Below, in pieces: positions 41,022 to 49,332 of a stretch of 64,000 bases of DNA. Positions within the stretch are counted from its first letter, which is position 1. Every line of letters starts with the position of its first letter. The DNA is from Micromonospora lupini str. Lupac 08 (GTDB lineage Bacteria; Actinomycetota; Actinomycetes; Mycobacteriales; Micromonosporaceae). The stretch lies in assembly GCF_000297395.2 (NCBI RefSeq), contig NZ_HF570108.1, positions 2,529,503-2,593,502 of the forward strand, written 5' to 3'. The notes under the pieces are model-generated. The model did no database searches. It was given only the letters and a program-made list of their open reading frames with translations, and had not been told where the DNA came from. Both the position numbers and the translations under genes were made by a program.

Positions 41022-42031
41022 CGAGCACCGTGGACACCGCCGCCGACGCGTCCCGCTCGACGCCGCCGTCCGGGCTGGTCGCCGTGGCCCACGCCCCGGG
41101 CTGGGTGCGGTACGCGCTGCTCGCCGTCGGGCTGGCCGTCGCCGTCTGGCTGCCCAACGGCCTCTACCCGGCGGTCGCGGTGGACATCCTCTGCTGGGCG
41201 CTGTTCGCCGTGGCGGTGGACCTGCTGCTCGGCTTCACCGGGCTGATGTCCTTCGGGCACGCCGCGTTCTGGGGCGCCTCGGCGTACGTCACCGGGTTGG
41301 TGGCCATCCACGCCGGCCTGCCGTTCCCGCTCGCGGTGCTGGCCGGAGCGCTCGCCGCGGCCCTGCTCGCCGTGCCGATCGGCTACCTGGCGGTCAAGCG
41401 GACCGGCATCTACTTCGCCATGGTGACCCTCGCGTTCGCGCAGATGGTCTACTACGTGGCCAACGAGTGGCGCTCCGTGACGCAGGGGGAGAACGGCCTG
41501 CAGGGGGTGCCGCGTTCGTTTCCCGGCCTGGATCTGACCGACGACTACTACTTCTACTACGCGATCCTGCCGATCGTGCTGCTCGGGCTGGCCGCCGCCT
41601 GGCGGATCGTGCACTCACCGTTCGGCCGGGTGCTCGTCGGCATCCGCGACAACCCGGCGCGCGCCCGTGCCCTGGGCTACCCGGTGCACCGCTACAAGCT
41701 CACCGCGTTCGTCCTGTCCGGGTTCATCGCCGGCCTCGGCGGCGGCCTGTTCGCGGTCGGGCACCGGTTCGTCTCGCTGGACGTGCTGCACTGGACCACC
41801 TCCGGCAAGGCGGTCATCGTGGTGGTGCTCGGCGGGATCGGGACGCTGTGGGGCGGGGTGCTCGGCGCCGCGATCGTCGTACGCCTGGAGGACTGGCTGT
41901 CGTTCTCCGGCTTCGAGGCGATCGGCCTGGTCACGGGCGGCATCTTCGTCCTCGTGGTGGTGCTCTTCCGGCGCGGCATCTGGGGCAGCGCCGCCGCGCT
42001 GGCGCGCCGGCTGGCGCTGCGCCGCAGGTAA
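41018..42031 (+). CDS. livM: ABC transporter permease (LivM type)
   Basis: A 337-residue permease with about ten helices. The N-terminal 25 residues are polar; then come FTGLMSFGHAAFWGASAYVTG and the conserved block KRTGIYFAMVTLAFAQM, the ATPase-contact GRVLVGIRDNPARARALGYPVHRYKL, and VIVVVLGGIGTLWGGVLGAAIVV. It closes the importer operon and is followed by a very strong hairpin. Confidence 0.93.
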   Translation: MTSTVDTAADASRSTPPSGLVAVAHAPGWVRYALLAVGLAVAVWLPNGLYPAVAVDILCWALFAVAVDLLLGFTGLMSFGHAAFWGASAYVTGLVAIHAGLPFPLAVLAGALAAALLAVPIGYLAVKRTGIYFAMVTLAFAQMVYYVANEWRSVTQGENGLQGVPRSFPGLDLTDDYYFYYAILPIVLLGLAAAWRIVHSPFGRVLVGIRDNPARARALGYPVHRYKLTAFVLSGFIAGLGGGLFAVGHRFVSLDVLHWTTSGKAVIVVVLGGIGTLWGGVLGAAIVVRLEDWLSFSGFEAIGLVTGGIFVLVVVLFRRGIWGSAAALARRLALRRR

Positions 42032-42071
42032 ATTCCGGCGGGGCGCATCCGTCGCGCGCGGTCGCGGCGAA

Positions 42072-42100
42072 CCCCCGGGTAGAGAACGTCTACCCGGGGG
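42072..42100. promoter_or_regulatory. Perfect 12-bp hairpin after livM and before the B12-like gene
   Basis: CCCCCGGGTAGA (42072-42083), loop GAACG, then its exact complement (42089-42100), ending seven bases before a GTG start. It may terminate the liv operon, or act as operator or translation control for the next gene. No cobalamin riboswitch B12 box is visible nearby. Confidence 0.55.
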
Positions 42101-42107
42101 TACGTCT

Positions 42108-42752
42108 GTGCTGACCGAGCCGATGCTTGCCGCTCCGATGCCGCCCGACGCGGTGCAGACCGCGCTCAAACGGGTCTCGCTGGCGGCCGAGGACCTGGAC
42201 GGGAACCGTGTCGCCACGCTGACGCGGGAGTTGGCCGCCGAGTGGGGCGTGCCGGCGCTCTGGGAGCAGGTCTGCCGGCCGCTGCTGGCGCTGTCGTCGG
42301 GGCGCGGCGCCGCCGAGATCGCCGTCGAGCACGCCCTGTCCGAGGGTGTCCGGACCGGTCTGGACGTGTACCGCCGCGAGCCCGGCCGCTCCCTGCCCGT
42401 CGGCGGGGTGCTGCTGGCCGGCGCCGAGCAGGAGGCGCACTCCCTCGGCCTGCACGCGCTCGCCGCCGCCCTGCGGGAGCGGGGGCGTGGCTGCCTGCAC
42501 CTGGGACCCGCGCTGCCCTGGCCCGCCCTGACCAGCGCGGTGCGCCGGGCTTGCCCGCACACGGTCGTGCTCTGGTCGCAGACGCCGGTCACCGGCCGCG
42601 CGTACCGCCTGGTGCGCTTCGCCCGGGACTTTCCCCACCTGCGGGTGTACGGCGCGGGGCCGGGCTGGATCGAGCCGCTGGCCGCGCCGGTGGGCCATCT
42701 GGACGGATTGCCCGCCGCGGTCGCCGCCTGTCTGGCGGCTCAGCGAACGTGA
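42108..42752 (+). CDS. Cobalamin-binding-domain-like protein
   Basis: A 214-residue soluble protein that looks like the C-terminal sensor part of MerR/CarH-type regulators without a DNA-binding domain. It has a four-helix-bundle-like N-terminal half (about 15-95). A B12-binding-fold half follows, starting GVLLAGAEQEAHSLGLHALAAALRERGRGCLHLGPALPW; ExHxLG here stands where DxHxxG binds the cobalt in true B12 proteins. The GTG at 42108 is the longest reasonable start; an ATG at 42123 is also possible. Whether it binds cobalamin is unproven. Confidence 0.6.
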   Translation: MLTEPMLAAPMPPDAVQTALKRVSLAAEDLDGNRVATLTRELAAEWGVPALWEQVCRPLLALSSGRGAAEIAVEHALSEGVRTGLDVYRREPGRSLPVGGVLLAGAEQEAHSLGLHALAAALRERGRGCLHLGPALPWPALTSAVRRACPHTVVLWSQTPVTGRAYRLVRFARDFPHLRVYGAGPGWIEPLAAPVGHLDGLPAAVAACLAAQRT

Positions 42753-42764
42753 TGCCCGCCACAT

Positions 42765-42837
42765 ACGATACGGATCGGTTCCGTATCGTTAATAGTCGCC
42801 CGTAGGCTGTCCGCGTTACGAGACTGGCCCGTATCGT
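42765..42837. promoter_or_regulatory. Control region of the MFS-TetR operon with two operator-like sites
   Basis: Site 1: ACGATACGGA-TCGGT-TCCGTATCGT (42765-42789), perfect 10-bp arms. Site 2: ACGAGAC-N6-GTATCGT (42818-42837), one mismatch to the same half-site. Both precede the MFS gene whose operon encodes a TetR regulator, so these are likely its binding sites. Confidence 0.6.
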
Positions 42838-42873
42838 ATTGCGCGACGGGTGCAACCGGGGGGAGAACCGGGC

Positions 42874-44442
42874 ATGGAACTGCACGAGAACACGGGACAC
42901 CCGAGGAGGTGGGCGATCCTGGGGGTGCTGGTGATCAGCCTCCTCGTCGTCGTCCTCGACAACACGATCCTCAACGTCGCCCTGCGCACACTGGCCGACC
43001 CGGTGCACGGCCTCGGGGCCAGCCAGGGCGAGCTGGAGTGGTCCATCAACTCCTACACGCTTGTGTTCGCCGGGCTGCTGTTCACCTTCGGGGTGCTCGG
43101 CGACCGCGCCGGCCGCAAGCGCTTCCTCATGATCGGGCTGGCGCTGTTCGGCCTGGCGTCACTGCTCTCCGCGTACGCGGACAGCCCCGCCCAGCTCATC
43201 GCGGCCCGCGCCCTGATGGGGGTCGGCGGCGCGGCCATCATGCCGGTGACGCTCTCGATCATCTCCAACGTGTTCGACCCGCGTGAGCGCGGCCGGGCCA
43301 TCGGCGTGTGGGCCGGCGCGGTCGGCCTGGCCGTGGCGATCGGCCCGATCCTCGGCGGCACGCTGCTGGAGCACTTCTGGTGGGGCTCGGTCTTCCTGAT
43401 CAACGTCCCGGTGGTCGTCGCCGGCGTGGTCCTGGTGGCGCTGCTGGTCCCCGAGTCGCGTGACCCGCGCCCCGGCCGCGTCGACCTGCTCGGCGTCCTG
43501 CTCTCCGTGGTCGGCCTGGTGGCCCTCTCCTACGGCATCATCGACGGCGGCGAGCACGGCTTCGACCGTCCGGTGGCCTGGGGCTCGATCCTGGTGGGCC
43601 TCGCCGTGCTGGCCTGGTTCGTCCGGCACGAGCTGCGCTCCGAGCACCCGTCGCTTGACGTCCGGCTGTTCAAGGTGCCCCGGTTCGCCGCGCCCGTGGC
43701 GATCGTCGGCCTGGTGTTCTTCGCCGCGATGGGCGTGATGTTCTTCAGCTCCTTCTACCTGCAGCTGGTGCGCGACTACAGCCCGCTGCAGACCGGCCTG
43801 CTCTTCCTGCCCTTCGCCGGTGCGCAGCTGATCTTCGCGCCGCGCAGCGCCGCGATGGTCCGCCGCTACGGCGGTCGGGCGGTCGCCGCCGTCGGGCTGG
43901 GGCTGACCGTGGTGGCACTTGCCGCGTTCGCCTTCATCGGCGCGTCCACCCCGATCTGGATCGTGCTTCTCGTCTTCTTCATCCAGGGCGTCGGGATGGC
44001 CAACATCATGCCGCCGGCCACCGAGTCCATCATGTCGGCGCTGCCCCGCGAGAAGGCCGGCGTGGGCTCCGCGGTCAGCAACACCGTCCGCCAGGTGGCG
44101 GGCGCGCTCGGCGTGGCGGTCCTCGGCTCGGTGCTCTCCGCGGTCTACCGCAGCGACGTGGGCGACGCGCTGACCGGCCTGCCTGCCCAGGCCCGCGACG
44201 CCGCCAACGAGTCGATCTCCGGGGCGTACGCGGCGGCCGGAAACCTCGGCCCGGGGGCACCGACGCTGATCTCGGCGGCCAACGACGCCTTCGTCACCGC
44301 CATGCACTGGGCGGCGGCGCTCTCCGCGATCGTCGCGGCCCTCGGCATGCTTGTGGTGCTGCGGTGGATGCCGGGTCGCGACGCCCTGGCTCCGGCGTCG
44401 GCGGCACCCGCCGCCGAGCCCGAGTTGGCCGGGACGGCCTAG
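42874..44442 (+). CDS. MFS multidrug exporter, DHA2 (14-helix) type
   Basis: A 522-residue proton-driven exporter of the EmrB/QacA group with 14 membrane helices. Motif D1 is [10 protein letters not shown] in helix 1, motif A is [13 protein letters not shown] between helices 2 and 3, and motif C is [15 protein letters not shown] in helix 5. The ATG at 42874 has GGGGGGAG eight bases upstream. It is cotranscribed with a TetR gene ten bases downstream and likely exports a toxic compound that is also the inducer. Confidence 0.92.
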   Translation: MELHENTGHPRRWAILGVLVISLLVVVLDNTILNVALRTLADPVHGLGASQGELEWSINSYTLVFAGLLFTFGVLGDRAGRKRFLMIGLALFGLASLLSAYADSPAQLIAARALMGVGGAAIMPVTLSIISNVFDPRERGRAIGVWAGAVGLAVAIGPILGGTLLEHFWWGSVFLINVPVVVAGVVLVALLVPESRDPRPGRVDLLGVLLSVVGLVALSYGIIDGGEHGFDRPVAWGSILVGLAVLAWFVRHELRSEHPSLDVRLFKVPRFAAPVAIVGLVFFAAMGVMFFSSFYLQLVRDYSPLQTGLLFLPFAGAQLIFAPRSAAMVRRYGGRAVAAVGLGLTVVALAAFAFIGASTPIWIVLLVFFIQGVGMANIMPPATESIMSALPREKAGVGSAVSNTVRQVAGALGVAVLGSVLSAVYRSDVGDALTGLPAQARDAANESISGAYAAAGNLGPGAPTLISAANDAFVTAMHWAAALSAIVAALGMLVVLRWMPGRDALAPASAAPAAEPELAGTA

Positions 44443-44452
44443 GTTCGGGACG

Positions 44453-45061
44453 ATGTCCGACATGACGTCAACTGCCGATGCTCCGCGGTCGCCCGGGCGA
44501 CCGCGGAGCCTCCGCGCCGACGAGGCGATCATCGAGGCGACCCTCGACCTGCTCGCCGAGGGCAGCACCATCGAGGCGCTCTCGATCGAGGCGATCGCCA
44601 GCCGTGCCGGGGTCGGCAAGGCCACCATCTACCGTCGCTGGGCCGGCAAGGACGCCTTGCTCCTGGACGCGCTGCGCCGGCTCAAGGGCATCCTGCCGCA
44701 GCCGGAGGGGCACTCGCTCCGGGACGACCTGATCCTGCTGGTCGGCGCCATCGGGAAGAACGTCGACCCGCGGGCGTCGAAGATCATGCCCTGCCTGGTG
44801 CCGGAGGTGAACCGCAGCCCGGACCACTTCCGCCTGTACCAGAACATCATCTCCCCGCGCCGCCAACTCATGCGCGAGGTGCTGCGACGGGGCATCAGCG
44901 AGGGTCTGCTCCGGCCCGACATCGACATCGAGGTGACCATGGCGTTGCTCACCGGGCCGATGCTGATCCAGCGGGTGTTGCAGTGGAACCCTGAACTGGA
45001 CGAGCAGACCCTGCCGGAGCAGGTCGTCGACGCGGTGCTGGCGGGCATCCTGACCCGCTGA
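44453..45061 (+). CDS. TetR-family regulator of the MFS exporter
   Basis: A 202-residue regulator: HTH at about 22-66 (ATLDLLAEGSTIEALSIEAIASRAGVGKATIYRRWAGKDALLLDAL) and a C-terminal domain of the TetR_C_11-like type (SPRRQLMREVLRRGISEGLLRPDIDIEVTMALLTGPMLIQRVL). It starts ten bases after the exporter stop. Autorepression of the operon through the 42765-42837 sites is expected. Confidence 0.9.
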   Translation: MSDMTSTADAPRSPGRPRSLRADEAIIEATLDLLAEGSTIEALSIEAIASRAGVGKATIYRRWAGKDALLLDALRRLKGILPQPEGHSLRDDLILLVGAIGKNVDPRASKIMPCLVPEVNRSPDHFRLYQNIISPRRQLMREVLRRGISEGLLRPDIDIEVTMALLTGPMLIQRVLQWNPELDEQTLPEQVVDAVLAGILTR

Positions 45062-45068
45062 CCCGGCC

Positions 45069-45102
45069 CACCGGGCACGGACCGACCGGTCCGTGCCCGG
45101 TG
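45069..45102. terminator. Strong bidirectional terminator
   Basis: A perfect 15-bp stem (CACCGGGCACGGACC at 45069-45083, complement at 45088-45102) with loop GACC, between the convergent tetR and PucR-type genes. Confidence 0.8.
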
Positions 45103-45140
45103 CGCCCGGCCTGGCGGGCGGTGGCTGCGCCGATCCGCGG

Positions 45141-47060
45141 TCAGGCGTTCGACGCGCGCAGGCGGTGCAGGCGCAGCGCCAACTGCACCTCCAACGCCCG
45201 CTCGGGCCGCTGCCAGTCGGCGCCGAGCAGTTGCCCGACCCGCTCCAGCCGCTGGGTCACCGTGTTGACGTGCACGTGCAACTGCTCGGCGGCCCGGGCC
45301 AGGCTGCCACCCACCCCGAAGTACGCCTCCAACGTCTTCACCAGCGCCGTCCCGCGCCGGGCGTCGTAGTCCACCACCGGCCCGACCGTGACGGTGAGGA
45401 ACTGGGCCACGTCCCTCTCACCCCGGTCACCGACCGTGCCCAACAGCAACCCGACGAAGCCCAGCTCCGCGGTGCTCGCGCCCTGACCGGCTCGGCCCAG
45501 CGCGCCCAGCGCCGTCAGGCAGCGGTCCGCCTCGTGGAACGTCGCGGCCAGCGTCCCCGGCCCGGTCGACGGGCCGCTCGCTCCGGCGGTCACCGGCCGG
45601 CCCGTCACCCGCGACAGGTCCCGAGCGACCGCGCGGGCACTGCCACCGGCGTCCTGGCCGGGCAGCATGAGGACCACCCGGCCGTCGCGCGCCGCGGCCA
45701 GACCACCGCGCGCCGAGGCGTACGTGGTGGCCCAGGAGAGCACCCGCTGTCGGGCCGAGCCGGTCGCCGCGATCGCGTCGTCGCCCACCGCCACCAGCAC
45801 GTGCGGCGCGTCCAGGTCCACGCCGAGCCGACGGGCCCGGCTGCGCAGCGCGTCGGTGTCGCGCAGCGGCCGGGCGATCAGGTCGTCGAGCAACTCGCCA
45901 CGGACCCGCCCCTCCGCCTCGGCCACGGTCCGGCGGAACAGCAGCAGCAGCGCGGTCACCAGCGCGGCCCGCTCCAGGATCCGCTGGTCGGCGTCGACCA
46001 ACTCGTCGTCGGGACGCAGCACCAACGCGCCCAGGTTCTCCGCGCCGGCCACCACCGCCGCGTACCAGAGCGGGCCGCGACGCACGCTGCGTCCCTCCGT
46101 ACGCGACGCGGCCACCGCCTCGACGATGTCCGCCCGGTCCGGTTCGTCGATCTCGCCCACCCGGGCCAGCAGGCGGCCCTGCGCGTCCAACGCCAGCAGC
46201 GCCCCGCCGAGCACCTCGGTCACCGCCGCCGCCACGTCCTCCACCCCGCCGCCGCGCAGCACCAGCGCCGTCATCCGGTCGTGCGCCGCCGCGGCCCGCT
46301 CCACCGAGCTGCTGTGCGCCCGGATGGTGGTGTTCGCCGCCGACAACTCGGCAAGCGCCGAGCGGGTCTCGGCCAACAGCCGGGCCGTGTCGATCGCCAC
46401 CGCCGCGTGCGCGGCGAGGGAGACCAGAAGCGCGACCTCCTCCCGGGCGAACGGTCGGGCGGAGCGGTTGGCCGAGTAGAGCACCCCGATCGAGGTGGAG
46501 CCGAGGCGCAGCGGCACCCCGAGGATCGCCACCAGGCCCTCCTCACCCACGCCGGCGTCGATCTCCCCGGTGTGGTGGAAGCGCGCGTCCTCGCCGTAGT
46601 TCGCGGTGACGTACGGGGCCCCGGACTGGGCCACCAGCCCACCGAGACCGGCGCCCATCGGCAGCCGCAGCCGCTGGAAACGGGCCGACACGGACCCGTC
46701 GGTCACCCGCATGTAGGTGTCGCCGCGCTCGTCGTCGTTGAGCGTCATGTACGCCACGTCGGCGCCGAGCAGGTTGCGGGCCCGGTGCACGATCGCCCGC
46801 AGCACGTCGTCCAGGTCGCGCAACCCGGCCAGGTCGCTGACCGTGTCGTACAGGCCGGACAGCTCGGTCTCCCGGCGGCGGCGGCGCTCCAACAGCGCGC
46901 GAACCCGCAACGCCACCGTCTTGGCCTGCTCCAGCTCGGCCAATCGGTCGGCGGGCATCCCGGCGGCGCGCGCGGCCACCAGCGGGCCCTCGAACTCCAC
47001 CGCGGCGGCCTCGCGAGCGAGCAGTTCGAGGAACTCCACCGGCGACGACATGGTCGACAT
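45141..47060 (-). CDS. GAF-domain PucR/CdaR-type transcriptional regulator
   Basis: A 639-residue regulator. A helical N-terminus (about 1-60) is followed by a GAF domain (about 70-215: LRDLDDVLRAIVHRARNLLGADVAYMTLND), a second sensory region, a GGDEF-like CdaR middle domain, and the C-terminal PucR HTH (LVKTLEAYFGVGGSLARAAEQLHVHVNTVTQRLERVGQLLG). The ATG at 47060 is chosen; another lies at 47051. It starts 14 bases after the stop of the hydroxybutyrate dehydrogenase gene and is probably cotranscribed with it and controls it. The ligand is not known. Confidence 0.85.
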   Translation of the reverse strand: MSTMSSPVEFLELLAREAAAVEFEGPLVAARAAGMPADRLAELEQAKTVALRVRALLERRRRRETELSGLYDTVSDLAGLRDLDDVLRAIVHRARNLLGADVAYMTLNDDERGDTYMRVTDGSVSARFQRLRLPMGAGLGGLVAQSGAPYVTANYGEDARFHHTGEIDAGVGEEGLVAILGVPLRLGSTSIGVLYSANRSARPFAREEVALLVSLAAHAAVAIDTARLLAETRSALAELSAANTTIRAHSSSVERAAAAHDRMTALVLRGGGVEDVAAAVTEVLGGALLALDAQGRLLARVGEIDEPDRADIVEAVAASRTEGRSVRRGPLWYAAVVAGAENLGALVLRPDDELVDADQRILERAALVTALLLLFRRTVAEAEGRVRGELLDDLIARPLRDTDALRSRARRLGVDLDAPHVLVAVGDDAIAATGSARQRVLSWATTYASARGGLAAARDGRVVLMLPGQDAGGSARAVARDLSRVTGRPVTAGASGPSTGPGTLAATFHEADRCLTALGALGRAGQGASTAELGFVGLLLGTVGDRGERDVAQFLTVTVGPVVDYDARRGTALVKTLEAYFGVGGSLARAAEQLHVHVNTVTQRLERVGQLLGADWQRPERALEVQLALRLHRLRASNA

Positions 47061-47074
47061 TGTGCTCAGGCCCA

Positions 47075-47857
47075 CTAGTTGGCCGTCCAGCCCCCGTCGA
47101 GCGCGATCGACGCGCCCGTGATGAAGGCCGCCGGCGGCGCGCAGAGGTACGCCAACAGCTCGGCCACCTCCTCCGGCTCGATCAGCCGCTTGATGGCGGC
47201 CCGGGCCAGCATGACCTTCTCGATCACCTCGGCCTCGCCGATGCCGTGGCTGGCCGCCTGGTCGGCGATCTGGCTCTCCACCAGGGCGGTCCGCACGTAC
47301 GCCGGGTTGATGCAGTTGGCGGTCACCCCGTGCGCGGCGCCCTCCAGCGCCACCACCTTCGACAGCCCCTCCAGGGCGTGCTTCGCCGAGACGTAGGCAG
47401 CCTTGTACGGCGACGCGCGCAGGCCGTGCACCGACGAGATGTTGACGATCCGGCCCCAACCCCGGGCGTACATGTGCGGCAACGCGCGGCGGATCAGTAG
47501 GAACGGCGCCTCCACCATCACCCGCTGGATGTACTCGAAGCGCTCGACGGGGAAGTCCTGCAGCGGCGCCACGTGCTGGAGCCCGGCGTTGTTCACCACG
47601 ATGTCCACGTCCACGTCGAGCGCGTCCACGGCCGCCGCGTCGGCCAGGTCCACGCCCTCGGCGCGTCCGCCGACCTCGGCGGCCACCGCCTGGGCCGCCT
47701 CCAGGTTGCGGTCCACCACGAGCACCGTGGCGCCGGCCGCGCCCAACCGCAGGGCACAGGCCCGCCCGATGCCGCTGCCGCCCCCGGTGACCAGGGCGGT
47801 CCGACCGGCGAGGTCGACCTGTACGACGTGGGGGACCGCCACGGGTTCTGCCGTCAT
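47075..47857 (-). CDS. bdh: 3-hydroxybutyrate dehydrogenase (short-chain dehydrogenase)
   Basis: A 260-residue classical SDR interconverting 3-hydroxybutyrate and acetoacetate with NAD(H), used in polyhydroxybutyrate or ketone-body turnover. TGGGSGIG cofactor motif, NNAGLQH, catalytic Ser in INISSVHGL, and YVSAKH as Tyr-Lys; the VNISSVHGLRASPYKAAYV run is characteristic of the BDH group. The ATG at 47857 has no Shine-Dalgarno; TAACTT eight bases upstream may be a -10 giving a leaderless start. The regulator gene follows closely. Confidence 0.88.
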   Translation of the reverse strand: MTAEPVAVPHVVQVDLAGRTALVTGGGSGIGRACALRLGAAGATVLVVDRNLEAAQAVAAEVGGRAEGVDLADAAAVDALDVDVDIVVNNAGLQHVAPLQDFPVERFEYIQRVMVEAPFLLIRRALPHMYARGWGRIVNISSVHGLRASPYKAAYVSAKHALEGLSKVVALEGAAHGVTANCINPAYVRTALVESQIADQAASHGIGEAEVIEKVMLARAAIKRLIEPEEVAELLAYLCAPPAAFITGASIALDGGWTAN

Positions 47858-47878
47858 GGCGCAAGAAGTTACGAGCTG

Positions 47879-47894
47879 TGTGCCCTGCGGCACA
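47879..47894. promoter_or_regulatory. Operator-like palindrome before bdh
   Basis: TGTGCCCTGCGGCACA: TGTGCC and GGCACA around four bases, ending 22 bases upstream of the bdh start and just before its likely -10. A plausible binding site for the PucR-type regulator encoded in the same operon. Confidence 0.5.
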
Positions 47895-48009
47895 TGGGGC
47901 AGCGACACATACTCCGTACCACTGCTGTGTGGCCCACTCGCCCCCCACCACCCGCTCCGCCCCCGTCCCGCCACGCCGGTGTCCGTCGTCAAGATCCGCA
48001 CAAGATCAG

Positions 48010-48049
48010 GGATGTTGCTGTCTCTCGCCTGTCGGAGGCAGCAACATCC
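48010..48049. repeat. REP-like palindrome between bdh and ruvC
   Basis: GGATGTTGCTG (48010-48020) and CAGCAACATCC (48039-48049), perfect 11-bp arms, with an inner GCCT/AGGC stem. It lies in the 320-base gap between two divergent genes, so it cannot be a simple terminator. The rest of this gap holds the bdh and ruvC promoters; no other gene is seen. Confidence 0.6.
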
Positions 48050-48130
48050 GGAAAGTTGCGTAGATCAGGGCGAGGGCGAGGGGCGCGGGGCGAGGGCGTG
48101 TCCCGTGGGGCCGGTGGGAAGGGCGGCAGT

Positions 48131-48153
48131 TAGGGTGTCGAACACACGTACTG
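48131..48153 (+). promoter_or_regulatory. ruvC promoter with degenerate LexA box
   Basis: -10 box TAGGGT (48131-48136), followed by TCGAAC-ACAC-GTACTG (48138-48153). The left half is perfect and the right half partial against the actinobacterial SOS box TCGAAC-N4-GTTCGA. ruvC operons are SOS-regulated in mycobacteria, so weak LexA control is plausible. Confidence 0.45.
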
Positions 48154-48177
48154 CTGACGGCTGGGGGAGGGGGCGGC

Positions 48178-48705
48178 GTGCGGGTGCTGGGGGTCGACCC
48201 GGGGTTGACGCGGTGTGGGGTGGGCGTCGTCGAGGGCGTGCCCGGTCGGCCCTGCACGCTCGTCGCCTACTACGTGGTCTACACCGACCCGGCCGACGAC
48301 CTGGCGCTGCGCCTGCTGCACCTGGACCGGTCGCTGGCCAAGCTCGTCGCCGAGCACGAGCCGGAGAGCGTCGCCGTCGAGCGGGTGTTCAGTCAGCACA
48401 ACGTCCGGACGGTGATGGGCACCGCGCAGGCCAGCGGCATCGCCGTGCTGGCGGGGGCGCGGGCGGGGCTGCCGGTGCAGACGTACACGCCCAGCGAGGT
48501 GAAGGCGGCGGTGACCGGTTCCGGTCAGGCCGACAAGGCGCAGATGACGGCCATGGTGACCCGGCTGCTGCGGCTTGACGAGCCACCGAAGCCGGCCGAC
48601 GCCGCCGACGCGCTCGCCCTGGCCATCTGTCACGTGTGGCGCGGCGGCACCCGTTCCAAGCTGGCCGCCGCGGCCGACCGGGCTCGACGAGGAGGAGCAC
48701 GATGA
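48178..48705 (+). CDS. ruvC: Holliday junction resolvase RuvC
   Basis: A 175-residue endonuclease that cuts Holliday junctions symmetrically in recombinational repair. The acidic triad-tetrad is visible: Asp7 in LGVDPGLT, Glu in [11 protein letters not shown], and the two Asp of [18 protein letters not shown] start with GGGGGAGG upstream. It begins the ruvC-ruvA-ruvB operon; its stop overlaps ruvA by ATGA. Confidence 0.96.
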   Translation: MRVLGVDPGLTRCGVGVVEGVPGRPCTLVAYYVVYTDPADDLALRLLHLDRSLAKLVAEHEPESVAVERVFSQHNVRTVMGTAQASGIAVLAGARAGLPVQTYTPSEVKAAVTGSGQADKAQMTAMVTRLLRLDEPPKPADAADALALAICHVWRGGTRSKLAAAADRARRGGAR

Positions 48706-49304
48706 TCGCCAGCGTGCGCGGCACGGTGACCGCGACGGGTCCGGATCTGGCCGTGATCGAGGTCGGGGGTGTCGGCCTGGCCGTGCACTGCGCCCCCGGG
48801 ACGCTCGCGGAGCTGCGGGTGGGGCAGCCGGCGCGGCTGGCGACCAGCCTGGTGGTCCGGGAGGATTCGCTGACCCTCTACGGTTTCGCCGACGACGACG
48901 CCAAGGCGCTGTTCGAGCTGTTGCAGACCGCCAGCGGGGTCGGCCCACGACTGGCCCAGGCCGTGCTCGCCGTGCACACGCCGGACGCGGTGCGCAAGGC
49001 CATCGCCAACGCCGACACCGCCGCGCTGACCCGGGTGCCCGGGATCGGCAAGAAGGGCGCCGAGCGCCTGGTGCTCGAGTTGCGGGACCGGATCGGTCCG
49101 GTGTCGATCGGCGCCGACGGGGTGGGCGGCGTGACCGGCGGCGCCTGGCCCGATCAGGTACGGCAGGCGCTTGTCGGTCTGGGCTGGACGGCCGGGCAGG
49201 CCGACCAGGCGGTGGCGGCCGTGGCGGAGAGCATCGACGGCGAGACCCCGCCGGTGCCGGTCCTGCTCAAGCAGGCCATCCGCCTGCTGGGTCGGACCCG
49301 ATGA
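48702..49304 (+). CDS. ruvA: Holliday junction DNA-binding protein RuvA
   Basis: A 200-residue protein that forms the tetrameric junction-binding core of the RuvAB branch migration motor. OB-fold N-terminus ([26 protein letters not shown]), tandem helix-hairpin-helix motifs ([39 protein letters not shown]), and the C-terminal domain that contacts RuvB ([22 protein letters not shown]). Coupled to ruvC by overlap. Confidence 0.96.
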   Translation: MIASVRGTVTATGPDLAVIEVGGVGLAVHCAPGTLAELRVGQPARLATSLVVREDSLTLYGFADDDAKALFELLQTASGVGPRLAQAVLAVHTPDAVRKAIANADTAALTRVPGIGKKGAERLVLELRDRIGPVSIGADGVGGVTGGAWPDQVRQALVGLGWTAGQADQAVAAVAESIDGETPPVPVLLKQAIRLLGRTR

Positions 49305-49332
49305 CCGCCGGCCCGCGACGGGAGGCGGCACG

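Noticed and set aside
42032..42107. Cobalamin riboswitch upstream of the B12-like gene
   Set aside because: The region is only 76 bases, contains a single hairpin and shows no B12-box sequence.
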